Origin: Bacteroidales bacterium
GTDB lineage: Bacteria; Bacteroidota; Bacteroidia; Bacteroidales; UBA932
DNA: 40,546 bases
NCBI GenBank assembly: GCA_009774765.1
Contig: VSOK01000024.1
Span: forward strand, 1 to 40,546
Direction of reading: 5' to 3'
The notes beneath the pieces are model-generated. The model was not told the DNA's origin. It saw only the letters and a program-made list of their open reading frames with translations, and ran no database searches. The number at the start of each line of letters is the position of its first letter. Position 1 is the stretch's first letter. A program made the translations under genes and the position numbers. Of this stretch, positions 6,585 through 16,145 are shown piece after piece.

Positions 6585-7805
6585 ATGAAAGAAACAAAAC
6601 ATATGTATAAAATAGCTTCTCTATTCTCTGGATGTGGCGGTCTGGATTTAGGGTTTATAGGAGGTTTTAATTATTTGGGACGACATTTTTGTGAGAATAG
6701 TGTGAGAGTTGTGTTTGCTAATGATTTTGATAGCGATGCCACTATATGTTATAACTCAAATCCTCTTTTAACTCATAATGGTGATTGCAAATGTCTTTTA
6801 GCTGATATCAGGAGTGTCTTGGCAAAAGATATTCCTGATTATGACATATTGTTGGCTGGATTCCCATGTCAGCCATTTTCAAACGCAGGTAAGCGCAAAG
6901 GTGTTAATGATAAAAATGGTAGAGGTACTCTATTTGAAGAATGCGAGAGAATTTTAAAGGCGAAAATTGAAAAAGGAGTGAAGCCAAAAGCTTTTGTCTT
7001 TGAAAATGTAAGGGGAATCCTTTCTTCAAAAATGGATTCTGGAGTCACTGTTCCAGAAGAAATTAGAAGAAGAATGGAAGCGTTAGGGTATAATGTAACT
7101 ATGCAATTAGTTCGAGCTAGTGATTATGGTGTACCTCAATCAAGGTATCGTGTGCTGATCGTAGGTATGTCTGAAGAACTCGGTGCTTTTGATTTTGAAA
7201 TGATGAAATCAATTATATATGAGTATGATATTCCTTCTTCATCTTATGGTAAAGATGAAGAATTGTTGTTAGGAAGTATTTTGCAAGGAGTTGAAACAAA
7301 ATCAGACAATGTTTTTTGGAGATATACTGCTGCGACACAGCATATGGTAGAACTTATAGGCCCATGTGTATCTGGTAAAGAAGGTTTTAAATATTTTACA
7401 AAAGGATTTACAAAAAAAGACTTGCCAGTTGATGTGACTAAGGGCAAATCTTGGAAAGATATTTCTCCAAATTTACTTCCACCGAGATTCAAGCGTATCT
7501 ACGATGACCCGAAGAAATATCATGCTCCTAAATTTTATCGCCGATTTGCTTTAGGTGAAATAAATGGTACTATTACAGCTTCTGCTCAACCTGAGAACTG
7601 TGGTATTACACATCCGATAGAAAACAGGCGTTATACTGTAAGAGAGATTGCCAGAATACAGTCATTCCCAGATGAATATACTTTTGGTTCTATACCGCTT
7701 CAATCTCAATATAAAGTAATAGGCAATGCTGTTCCACCAGTTCTTGCATGGGTTGTTGCTAAAGCGTTAATTAAAAAATTGGATGAATATGGCCTACATA
7801 AGTAA
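6585..7805 (+). CDS. DNA (cytosine-5-)-methyltransferase, Dcm type
   Basis: The protein has 406 residues and all main C5-methyltransferase motifs: motif I IASLFSGCGGLDLGF (10-24), motif IV GFPCQPFSNAG with catalytic C95, motif VI FENVRG (139-144), motif VIII PQSRYRVLIVG, and motifs IX-X VREIARIQSFPDEY and VIGNAVPPVLAW. It transfers a methyl group from S-adenosylmethionine to carbon 5 of cytosine in a specific site. The recognition region (about 215-330) gives no readable target. M7 (6603) is an alternative start. The gene overlaps the next one by 23 bases, so they are translationally coupled. In the LlaJI system such an enzyme protects the host from the McrBC-like restriction subunits encoded downstream, and the same is likely here. 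I see no damage. Confidence 0.93.
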   Translation: MKETKHMYKIASLFSGCGGLDLGFIGGFNYLGRHFCENSVRVVFANDFDSDATICYNSNPLLTHNGDCKCLLADIRSVLAKDIPDYDILLAGFPCQPFSNAGKRKGVNDKNGRGTLFEECERILKAKIEKGVKPKAFVFENVRGILSSKMDSGVTVPEEIRRRMEALGYNVTMQLVRASDYGVPQSRYRVLIVGMSEELGAFDFEMMKSIIYEYDIPSSSYGKDEELLLGSILQGVETKSDNVFWRYTAATQHMVELIGPCVSGKEGFKYFTKGFTKKDLPVDVTKGKSWKDISPNLLPPRFKRIYDDPKKYHAPKFYRRFALGEINGTITASAQPENCGITHPIENRRYTVREIARIQSFPDEYTFGSIPLQSQYKVIGNAVPPVLAWVVAKALIKKLDEYGLHK

Positions 7806-9687
7806 AAGTAATATTTTGGCGGCTTATAAAAAGTTGTCTCAAATGCACCCTGATCCGAATGCGCAAGGTGCTACTCAAAAAATTAGTGCTATTAGGCATT
7901 TCTTGGCATTAGACAGTTTCTACAAATTACATAATAGGGATTGCAACACAAGGGATAGAAATGACAAGGAGGAATATGCGAATCTGGTAGGCAAAGTTTG
8001 CGATGTGTGCCTTAATTGGTATACAACAAATTTTTACTATCCTCTTAAACGTCATACAGGAGATTATAGCGTAGGGAGTAATTTTTATTCGGCCGGTCAA
8101 GTTAATGCTTCACTTGTTAATCCGAATGAAGTTTTTGATTATCCTAAAAGAGGGAACATTCCATTAATGAATGTTCAAAATGGTGTTTTAAAGAGAAAGG
8201 TGTCATTGTATCGTAATTTAGAAAATTATATAACATCAACAGACTATGCAGTAGCACTTGTCGTTTGGTTAATTAGAAAAATTTCTATTGAGCAAAACAA
8301 TGATAAAAATATGTACGATAATATACATATTGCATTATCTGAAATATTTACGATTGATTTGTTGAATGTCTTATTTAAAGATCCTACAGCATTTGAACAA
8401 GAATTGAACAAGTACAATTTGGCTTTCAATGATAACTTTTATTCAATACAGAAGAACGATATAGATAACTTATTTGACATATCTTCTTCTAATGAAGAAA
8501 AACATATTGATTTCCCAACATCGCATCAGGTGATATTTTATGGCGCTCCAGGAACGGGCAAATCACACCGAATTAAAGAGAAACTTGAATACATATCTAA
8601 AGAAAACATATTCAGAACAACATTCCATCCGGACAGTGATTACTCAACTTTTGTTGGAGCATATAAGCCGACAATGGAAAAACCAGAGGAACAGTTATAT
8701 AATAAGGATGAATTAATAAGTAAATTGACTGAATTTAAGGAACAGGGAGTTACATATTCTCCACAAAAATTTGCTGCTAAGTATTGGTACTCATTAAAAC
8801 AACTTACTCCAACAGTAAAAAGAGATATTTTGTTGGCATGTGGAATGTCAGATAGCTATACTGTAGAGATTGATAAAGGTGTTGCAATTGGAGAGGAACT
8901 TTTGAAAGTCTCAAAGGAATCTCGAATTGTATATCGTTTTGTTCCTCAGGCCTTCTTGAATGCATATATTCGTGCTTATCAGACAACGGATAATGTCTAT
9001 CTTATAATAGAAGAAATCAACAGGGGAAATTGTGCCCAGATATTCGGTGATCTGTTCCAGTTGATTGACAGGGATGAAAACGGTGTATCTGAATATACAA
9101 TCAAAGCCGATGCCGATTTAAGGGTGTTTTTGGAAGAGAAACTGGGCGAAGATAATCTAGGTATAAAAGAAGGGGAACTTTGTTTGCCGTCAAATTTGTA
9201 TATCTACGCAACTATGAACACATCCGACCAGTCGCTTTTCCCAATTGATAGTGCTTTCAAGAGGCGTTGGGATTGGGAGTATGAGCCGATTAAATATAAG
9301 AATACAGATTGGAAGATAGTCATTGCTGATACAGAATATTCTTGGGTCTCATTCCAAAGAAAAGTCAATGACAAAATTTTGGGTGCAACCAGTTCTGAAG
9401 ATAAGATGTTGGGCGATTATTTCGTAAAGCCATCAGATGGTGTGATTACCGATAAAATCTTATTGAACAAAATATTGTTCTATCTGTGGAACGATGTCTG
9501 CAAAGATGGAGAAGGAGATATATTCAAAATCAGCGAAACCGAAGATGTCTCATTTTCTGAATTGTATGGAGAAAATGGAACAAAGGCGCTAATAAAAATG
9601 ATGTCCTATCTTGGAGTCACTGACCATAATGGCAATAAGGTTACTATTAAAAGTGATGAGGATATTGTCGAAAATCAATCAGAATAA
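7783..9687 (+). CDS. McrB-like AAA+ restriction subunit (LlaJI R1-type)
   Basis: The protein has 634 residues. The first 240 or so form an N-terminal domain without a family I recognise, presumably for DNA recognition. The AAA+ motor follows: Walker A FYGAPGTGKSH (from about 252), Walker B LIIEEINRGN (about 407-416), and the McrB hallmark region ATMNTSDQSLFPIDSAFKRR, which includes the arginine finger part. McrB proteins hydrolyse GTP and move on DNA, driving a McrC-type nuclease. The gene overlaps the methyltransferase by 23 bases and is followed five bases later by the LlaJI/McrC-like gene, as in the lactococcal LlaJI operon (methyltransferase, R1, R2). Here the complex probably cuts unmethylated sites, unlike Escherichia coli McrBC, which cuts methylated DNA. 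M3 (7789) is an alternative start. Confidence 0.88.
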   Translation: MNMAYISKSNILAAYKKLSQMHPDPNAQGATQKISAIRHFLALDSFYKLHNRDCNTRDRNDKEEYANLVGKVCDVCLNWYTTNFYYPLKRHTGDYSVGSNFYSAGQVNASLVNPNEVFDYPKRGNIPLMNVQNGVLKRKVSLYRNLENYITSTDYAVALVVWLIRKISIEQNNDKNMYDNIHIALSEIFTIDLLNVLFKDPTAFEQELNKYNLAFNDNFYSIQKNDIDNLFDISSSNEEKHIDFPTSHQVIFYGAPGTGKSHRIKEKLEYISKENIFRTTFHPDSDYSTFVGAYKPTMEKPEEQLYNKDELISKLTEFKEQGVTYSPQKFAAKYWYSLKQLTPTVKRDILLACGMSDSYTVEIDKGVAIGEELLKVSKESRIVYRFVPQAFLNAYIRAYQTTDNVYLIIEEINRGNCAQIFGDLFQLIDRDENGVSEYTIKADADLRVFLEEKLGEDNLGIKEGELCLPSNLYIYATMNTSDQSLFPIDSAFKRRWDWEYEPIKYKNTDWKIVIADTEYSWVSFQRKVNDKILGATSSEDKMLGDYFVKPSDGVITDKILLNKILFYLWNDVCKDGEGDIFKISETEDVSFSELYGENGTKALIKMMSYLGVTDHNGNKVTIKSDEDIVENQSE

Positions 9688-9692
9688 GGTTT

Positions 9693-11927
9693 ATGCTGCT
9701 ATTTATAGAAGGATACCCATATAATCTGAATAATATGGTCAGGGATAACCTGACTGTCAGAGATGTGCTCAAGGATGTTGTGTCTGTTCCTGCAAAGGAA
9801 GATAGATATTCATTTGGGTATGTTGGGTATTGCTATAGCAGGGCGGCAAAAGATGTTATATTCTTTTTGCCAAAAGTTGTATTGACAGGTGAGATAAACG
9901 AGGAGAGTGGGGATGATACGATATTCGGTGCTTCACCACAGGAAATAATAGACTTTGAGTCCGATACGGTAAAAGCCAAGTTTACAGAAGAAGGCTGTAA
10001 GGAATACAAGGAATTCCTATCAACGCTTTCGATTTGGATATACCGGACGATAAGTGTATATAAAAAGACTCACAACGACAATATACTTGAAAGCAAGGAA
10101 TATCAGTCCGAAAGCAGAGGACAAAAACGGAAGCACAATACCCTGCTTGACGTGATAATAGCACTGAGGGATTTCAATAGAAACAATCAGGACTATTTTA
10201 CATTTGTGGCTAAGAACGTGCATTCCGGTTATAACAAAATCAATTGGAACAAGACCATTACCTCATCGCAGGCAGTAATTCAAAACGGCAGTCCTGTTTA
10301 CATTAAACCTGTAAACAGGAAGAAAATGGTGAACTTTGACGAAGAGCTGCTCGTCATATATTTCTCAATATTGAATTATATCCGCGAAGCACATGGTTTC
10401 TCTTTTGAAATCAATGTTCAATATCCGCTTATCAACTTTGATAAGTTGAAGAAATCTTATGTTGAAAGGAATTTCGGATGCCGAAGATTGAGACAGATCA
10501 AGTACAAGTACTTCTCGGACAAGGCTCTTCGGATATGGGATTTGTGTTACGCTTTCTTTGACAGGGAATATAAGATTGCGATGAACAGGCAGTCGGAGGA
10601 CTATTTGCTGGCAAAAGATTTCGAGCACATTTTTGAAGTTATGATTGACACTCTGGTAAGTGGTAATGACAAGCAAAATCTGCCGAAAGAACTGATGGAG
10701 CAAAAAGATGGCAAGTTAGTTGACCACATGTTCATAGGTCAAGGTCTTATCGAACAGTCTGATTTGACATCCGAGCTTACTTATTACATCGGAGACAGCA
10801 AATATTATAAACGTGCCAAGAATGATAGGATACAACTTGGAGATAAATCGATATACAAACAATACACATACGCCAGAAATGTCATTCAGTGGAACATGAA
10901 TCTGTTTTTGGACGGTGACGGTAACGGAGCGCATCCTCAGTTAAGGGATACATTGACTGAAGGATATAATCCTATCCCCAATTTCTTTATTAGTGCTCGG
11001 ATTCCCAATAAAAAGGTTGGTGGAAGCAAATTTCTGTCCTTTGATGATAAGGAGTTGAAAGCACAGGATGGTGGCGTACAACTGAACCGCCAATTTGAAA
11101 ATCGTTTGTTTGACAGAGACACGCTGCTGTTGTGCCACTATGATGTAAACTTTTTGTACATCGTTTCGTTGTATGGTCGAAATAATAAAAGTGCGCAAGC
11201 AGCATGGCGAGAATATGTCCGCAAAGAATTCAGAGAAAAGATTCAAGGTACTCTCAATCGACTCTACACATTCAGAACTCTGCAGCCACGTGATGGTATG
11301 GATTGTTATCAGTTCATTCAGGATAATTTCCAACGGCTGAACGGCAAATTGTATCGTCCGAAGAGTGATAGTAATTATCTGATTCTTGCTCTAATGAAGG
11401 ATGAAGATGCCAATATATGGAAGTCTCTCAAAATAAAATCTTCAACAATAAAAAGGGAAACGGCTCAAAGCAAAGAGCTTGTGGAAACTTTACAGACACA
11501 TTTCTATGTCAGTGATCCGTTTGAACTTGAAACAGAGTTCCATATCGATAGCATTGACAATATCGGCACTTTGACTCAACAACCGAAACAGGAAATTAGG
11601 AATATCCTTACTGGATTAGTACGAAGAACCGATGCAGATTATTCAGATTTTGACAGTCATATCGCAAAGACATATACTATGGAGAAGATACCGACATCTG
11701 TCAATGTGATGGATGTTAGGTATTTCTTGCCTATGGTTGGCGGAGAGATTGACGGTTATTATAAAGTGGAGAAAGTCTATTTTGGCACAAAGAACGGAAA
11801 GCTATGTTTGAAGTTAAATCTGTCCTCCTTTATTTCATTGGGCAGCAGTCGAACTCCCATATATCGTATTAAAATGCAGCCGGGAGAGTTGATTTCTAAT
11901 GATTTGATGATGGAACTATACGAATAA
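9693..11927 (+). CDS. LlaJI/McrC-like restriction endonuclease subunit (R2-type)
   Basis: The protein has 744 residues and looks like the LlaJI family (RE_LlaJI), which is related to McrC. The nuclease centre is visible as KLVDHMFIG (D344) followed by YYIGDSKYYK (D368, K370), i.e. D-x23-D-x-K, the PD-(D/E)XK pattern. The N-terminal 300 residues probably contact McrB. The C-terminal third (from about 600) is a separate globular region ending in YRIKMQPGELISNDLM. It is five bases after the mcrB-like gene and surely cotranscribed. Its length is well above that of E. coli McrC (about 350), in line with LlaJI-type subunits. It should supply the cutting activity of the complex. Coding appears intact, and the next gene begins 33 bases on. 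Confidence 0.85.
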   Translation: MLLFIEGYPYNLNNMVRDNLTVRDVLKDVVSVPAKEDRYSFGYVGYCYSRAAKDVIFFLPKVVLTGEINEESGDDTIFGASPQEIIDFESDTVKAKFTEEGCKEYKEFLSTLSIWIYRTISVYKKTHNDNILESKEYQSESRGQKRKHNTLLDVIIALRDFNRNNQDYFTFVAKNVHSGYNKINWNKTITSSQAVIQNGSPVYIKPVNRKKMVNFDEELLVIYFSILNYIREAHGFSFEINVQYPLINFDKLKKSYVERNFGCRRLRQIKYKYFSDKALRIWDLCYAFFDREYKIAMNRQSEDYLLAKDFEHIFEVMIDTLVSGNDKQNLPKELMEQKDGKLVDHMFIGQGLIEQSDLTSELTYYIGDSKYYKRAKNDRIQLGDKSIYKQYTYARNVIQWNMNLFLDGDGNGAHPQLRDTLTEGYNPIPNFFISARIPNKKVGGSKFLSFDDKELKAQDGGVQLNRQFENRLFDRDTLLLCHYDVNFLYIVSLYGRNNKSAQAAWREYVRKEFREKIQGTLNRLYTFRTLQPRDGMDCYQFIQDNFQRLNGKLYRPKSDSNYLILALMKDEDANIWKSLKIKSSTIKRETAQSKELVETLQTHFYVSDPFELETEFHIDSIDNIGTLTQQPKQEIRNILTGLVRRTDADYSDFDSHIAKTYTMEKIPTSVNVMDVRYFLPMVGGEIDGYYKVEKVYFGTKNGKLCLKLNLSSFISLGSSRTPIYRIKMQPGELISNDLMMELYE

Positions 11928-11960
11928 AGGATTTATTAAAACAGATAAAATAAATCAAAT

Positions 11961-14900
11961 ATGGCAATAGATACACTACTTCCTAAGAAAATTGATAAGT
12001 CGGACGCATCATATAAATCAGTTACTGAATTAAATGATGCTTTGTCTATAGCGGGGAAAGAGCATATAAGAAACATTGCTCTAACGGGTCCTTTTGGCTC
12101 CGGAAAAAGCTCCGTGCTCATTACTCTCATGGAAGATTTTGCCAATGAACATAAGTTTCTGCCTATATCATTGGCAACTCTGCAAGCTAATGAGGAACAA
12201 ATAGCTTCTGATGAAAAACAGGATACATCAGCTGAATTAACAGATGGAGAAAGAGAAAAGCGCATAGAGAATCTTAACCGCAAAATCGAATATAGTATTC
12301 TGCAACAAATCATTTATAGAGAAAAAACGCGAACTGTACCAAATTCTCGTTTTAGAAAAATTGTACATTTGTCGAATCGTGAACTGATAATATATCCGCT
12401 TTATTGTGTGTTGACATTAGTCTGTTTCCTTATCTTATTTGAGCCGAATTTCGCAAGAGTGGATTCAATCTATGATTTCTTCAGTTGGGGTAGTACATGG
12501 AATACGATTTTTGATTTAGCTGCTTCTGCTTGGTTGTTATTTGCATTATATGTGATTGCCCGTTATGTTTTCAAATCATATAGCAATTCAAAACTGAATA
12601 AGTTAAATTTGAAAGAGGGTGAAATTGAAGTTATAGAAGATAACTCTATATTCAATAAACACCTTGACGAAATTCTGTATTTTTTTCAAGTAACGGAGTA
12701 TAATGTCGTAATTATTGAGGATTTGGACCGATTCGGGACACCTAATATATTCTTGAAATTGCGAGAACTTAATCAGCTTATCAATGAATCCAAGATAGTT
12801 GGCAGACATATTACTTTTGTCTATGCTATTAAAGATGATATTTTTAAAGATGAAGAAAGAACAAAGTTCTTTGACTTTATTACAACGGTAATACCTGTAA
12901 TCAATCCTTCGAACTCAAAGGACAAGCTCAAATCTGCACTTGAGGCAAAAGGATGCGGAAACGATGGTATTAGTGATGAAGATCTGTCTGAAATGGCATT
13001 TTTCATTCAGGATATGCGTATTCTGACCAACATTGTAAATGAATACAAACAATATCGTGATAAGTTGTGTGAGGCAAGTGATTTTCAGCTTAATAAGACT
13101 AAACTGTTGGGAATGATAGTTTATAAAAACTATTATCCCCAGGATTTCGCTTTGTTGCATCGAAGGGAGGGAAAAATTTACAAGTGTATCAGCAGTAAAT
13201 CTAATTTTATTCCCCTTGCTTTAAAAGCTATTGAGGAATCTGAAAATGCTCTGTCTAAAAAAGAACAAATCTTCAAACAGGATGCAAATCTGAGCAAAAC
13301 TGATTTGAGGAGATTGTTTTTATTTAAGTTATGGAATAAGCTTTCTTACAAACCTTTTTCGGTGTATATTAAGGATGCTTATTATTCTTTCGAGCAAATC
13401 GCAAAGAATGAAGTTGTTTTTGACAATTTATTAATTACCAACAAAATAAGTTATCAATATTATTACGGATATGGAGGGGCGTCATCCACATCACAGACTA
13501 TAGATTTCAAACAAATAGACAATGAGATTAATTATTCTAAAAGAATAGAACTGATAGAAAATGGCTCTACTTATTTTTCAAAGGAACGCAGACGTATCCA
13601 ACAGGAAAAAATTAAAGCGAAATCTTTGAGATTAAAGGATTTAATAAAAAAGTACAAGTTAGGAGAAACAGATAAGTATAAGAGTTTCGGATTAACTCCG
13701 ATGATGAATGTGTTTGTACGCAGAGGCTACCTCGATGAAGATTACTACGACTATATATCGTATTTCTATGAAGGTATGGTTTCGCTGTCTGATCGGGAAC
13801 TTTTGCTATCAATGAAAATTGAAGAGGGACAATCGTATGAATACCATATAGACAAGATTGAGAATTTTGTCAAGGAATTGAAGGATTATATGTTTGAGAG
13901 TGATGCCATTCTCAATATTGATTTACTGGATTATCTTGCCTCGCATAATGTCCAAAGTGATAAATTTGAACATGTTATGATGCGATTGGAGCGAGATAAA
14001 GCCCCGTTACAATTCTTGTCCCAGTATTATTCTGAAGGCAAGCAACCAAGTGTGGCTTTTAAGCACTATATTGAATACGCAGATTCATGGAATAACATAG
14101 TAAGTTGGAATAATTCGGCAGAAAGGGACAATCTCATTGAGGCATATCTAAAGTTCTGTCCAAGTTGGGGACATATACAACAAAAATGGCTTAATGATAA
14201 CTATAATTTTTTGGTTGAACATAGTGAAGGGATCACGTTGGATAAATCTCTGATTTTGGTAAAGGCGAGCCGATTTGTCAGTTTATGCAATGGTTCTGAG
14301 GATTTGCTTGATTGTGTTATCGAGAATGATTGTTATGAAATTAATCTTGAGAATCTATGTATTATAGCGATGAGGCTTCATTCCGAAGACAAAACTTTAT
14401 CTGTCGAAAATCTTAATTATACTCGTATAAAGGAGACAAACAATGATTCTTTCATTGACTATATTGAGGACAATATATCTTCTACAATTCAATGCCTAAA
14501 GGATAAATACCAAGATGAAAGCTCAGAATCTTTGCTGTTTCTCTTGAACAATGCGGATATAGATGCAGAGGTTAAAATCAAATATTTAACAGGTCAACAT
14601 AATCATATTGATGATTTTGCGAAAATAGATAATGAGGAGATGTATGCTGTTGCTGTAAAATCCAGGATATTGTTGCCAACTTGGAATAATGTGTCGTTCT
14701 ATTATGAATACAAAGATGGAATGAGTGATGAGCTGATGGTATTTATAAATTACTATGCGACAGAGTTGTCTAGTGAAGTGTGTTCGGATGATTTAAGCAA
14801 TAAAGAGAAATTATATGTATCTTTATTTGGTAGTGAAATGTTGAAGATAGATAATTATAGAAAGTTATTAAGGTCTTTCATTGGTGATTTTCCTGATATT

Positions 14901-15263
14901 GACAAATTGAAGAATGTGGGACAAGACCGATTGGTAATTCTTGCTGAGAATGGACGGCTTTCATTCAATCCTGATGCTCTCGCTTCACTTCTTGTAAATA
15001 TTTCTAAAAATGAATCTTTAAAGTTGGAATTGGTCTTATTTGTGATTGCAGCTGGGTTCAATGATCATAGTACAATAGCACAATTAATTACTTCTATTGG
15101 TGGTGATTGTACTGAAGTGTGCGATCAAAATAAGAGAGCAAAATTATCAGATAACGCTTTGAATAGACAATTATTAGAGGCATTAAAAAAAGTTGGATTC
15201 ATCTCATTCTATAGAACAGATAAAGATAAATTACAAGTATATCGTAAGGTGAAAAATAATTGA
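11961..15263 (+). CDS. YobI-type membrane P-loop NTPase
   Basis: The protein has 1,100 residues. Walker A is LTGPFGSGKSS (G43-S51) and Walker B VVIIEDLDRF (about 248-257). Between them lie two membrane segments (about 140-160 and 187-206), as in KAP/YobI-family NTPases, in which a transmembrane hairpin is inserted into the P-loop domain. After the ATPase core (to about 380) comes a long helical region to the C-terminus with no recognisable domain, probably a sensor or effector scaffold. The gene lies only 33 bases after the LlaJI-like gene with no promoter visible between, so it looks like the last gene of that operon. KAP-type NTPases recur in phage-defence loci. Partner and trigger of this one are unknown. 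It may be an accessory restriction component or an independent abortive-infection protein. Confidence 0.8.
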   Translation: MAIDTLLPKKIDKSDASYKSVTELNDALSIAGKEHIRNIALTGPFGSGKSSVLITLMEDFANEHKFLPISLATLQANEEQIASDEKQDTSAELTDGEREKRIENLNRKIEYSILQQIIYREKTRTVPNSRFRKIVHLSNRELIIYPLYCVLTLVCFLILFEPNFARVDSIYDFFSWGSTWNTIFDLAASAWLLFALYVIARYVFKSYSNSKLNKLNLKEGEIEVIEDNSIFNKHLDEILYFFQVTEYNVVIIEDLDRFGTPNIFLKLRELNQLINESKIVGRHITFVYAIKDDIFKDEERTKFFDFITTVIPVINPSNSKDKLKSALEAKGCGNDGISDEDLSEMAFFIQDMRILTNIVNEYKQYRDKLCEASDFQLNKTKLLGMIVYKNYYPQDFALLHRREGKIYKCISSKSNFIPLALKAIEESENALSKKEQIFKQDANLSKTDLRRLFLFKLWNKLSYKPFSVYIKDAYYSFEQIAKNEVVFDNLLITNKISYQYYYGYGGASSTSQTIDFKQIDNEINYSKRIELIENGSTYFSKERRRIQQEKIKAKSLRLKDLIKKYKLGETDKYKSFGLTPMMNVFVRRGYLDEDYYDYISYFYEGMVSLSDRELLLSMKIEEGQSYEYHIDKIENFVKELKDYMFESDAILNIDLLDYLASHNVQSDKFEHVMMRLERDKAPLQFLSQYYSEGKQPSVAFKHYIEYADSWNNIVSWNNSAERDNLIEAYLKFCPSWGHIQQKWLNDNYNFLVEHSEGITLDKSLILVKASRFVSLCNGSEDLLDCVIENDCYEINLENLCIIAMRLHSEDKTLSVENLNYTRIKETNNDSFIDYIEDNISSTIQCLKDKYQDESSESLLFLLNNADIDAEVKIKYLTGQHNHIDDFAKIDNEEMYAVAVKSRILLPTWNNVSFYYEYKDGMSDELMVFINYYATELSSEVCSDDLSNKEKLYVSLFGSEMLKIDNYRKLLRSFIGDFPDIDKLKNVGQDRLVILAENGRLSFNPDALASLLVNISKNESLKLELVLFVIAAGFNDHSTIAQLITSIGGDCTEVCDQNKRAKLSDNALNRQLLEALKKVGFISFYRTDKDKLQVYRKVKNN

Positions 15264-15354
15264 GGTGTTATATATCAGTTTTTATGAAAGATGTTGAGTA
15301 CCCGTTGAAATGGTTTGGATATTATGAGTGGTTTGGGCGAAGTGATTGATGATG

Positions 15355-16074
15355 TTGAATTGGAAGGCTGCGTTAATAGCCCAGTTGTAGAGCGTTGTAT
15401 CTTTTGTCAGAAACAATTCCCGTAAGAAGTGGTGGAAGGAGAATGGCCATCGTGAAGAACTGCCTGATTATCCGGAATGTGCTATAACAGAAGCAATAGC
15501 TAATTCAATCTTCATAGTGACTATATGCAGCTGGGAAGTGAAATACATATTGGTATTTATTATAACCTATTGGAAATATATTCTCCAGGCGGTATGATGA
15601 ACGGCAGGCTTATTCAGCAGTTAAATCCACTTACTGTGCCATCCAAAAGAAGGAATCTCTTATTGGCTGATTTCTTCAGCCGATTGGGGATTATGGAGAG
15701 ACGAGCCTGCGGAATGAAGAAGATAATAAACACTTATAAGCATTATGAACATCTTTCAGATTATCGTGCTCCAGAATTTACTTCCAATGCTTCCGAGTTC
15801 CATGTGACACTTTGGAGCTTGAATTTTGAGGATGAAATTATTGGGGAAATTACACTTGATGGAAGTCATTTGGTACAGGAGTTCGTAAAAGCGAGTCGCC
15901 AAATTTATAAGTTGATTTCCCAAAATCCGCAAGTCAGTGCTATGCAAATGGGCGAGAGCATAGGTTTTTCAGAAATATTTGAAATGACTCCAAGAATTAG
16001 GCAAGATAACCCGTATGGGAGGACGTAAAATGGGAGAATGGAAAGAATATGAGGGATTCTTTGATAAGATATAA
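15355..16074 (+). pseudogene. Decayed AlbA_2/HATPase_c_4-type ATP-binding regulator
   Basis: Only the C-terminal half of a RecG-like/AlbA_2 putative transcriptional regulator is left. Pieces in different frames follow the family order: a NSRKKWWKENGHREELPDYP segment at about 15410-15470, ECAITEAIANS to 15512, then MQLGSEIHIGIYYNLLEIYSPGG from 15525 and LNPLTVPSKRRNLLLADFFSRLGIMERRACGMKKI. The end (GGRKMGEWKEYEGFFDKI, stop 16072-16074) is in yet another frame. At least three frame changes separate these parts, and the N-terminal DNA-binding domain is missing. The longest open piece (15525-16028, 167 codons) is therefore not a gene of its own. It separates the restriction operon from the SIR2-HerA pair and marks a junction within the island. 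Bases 15264-15354 before it contain nothing I can assign. Confidence 0.75.
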
Positions 16075-16145
16075 AAACGTATTATTTATCAAATTATGGA
16101 AACAGTAAACACTATGGATTAATAATCTTATACGAACAAGAAATT

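Noticed and set aside
15525..16028. A 167-codon ORF taken as a complete gene
   Set aside because: It begins in the middle of a known protein family, and both neighbouring parts lie in other frames, so it is a pseudogene fragment.
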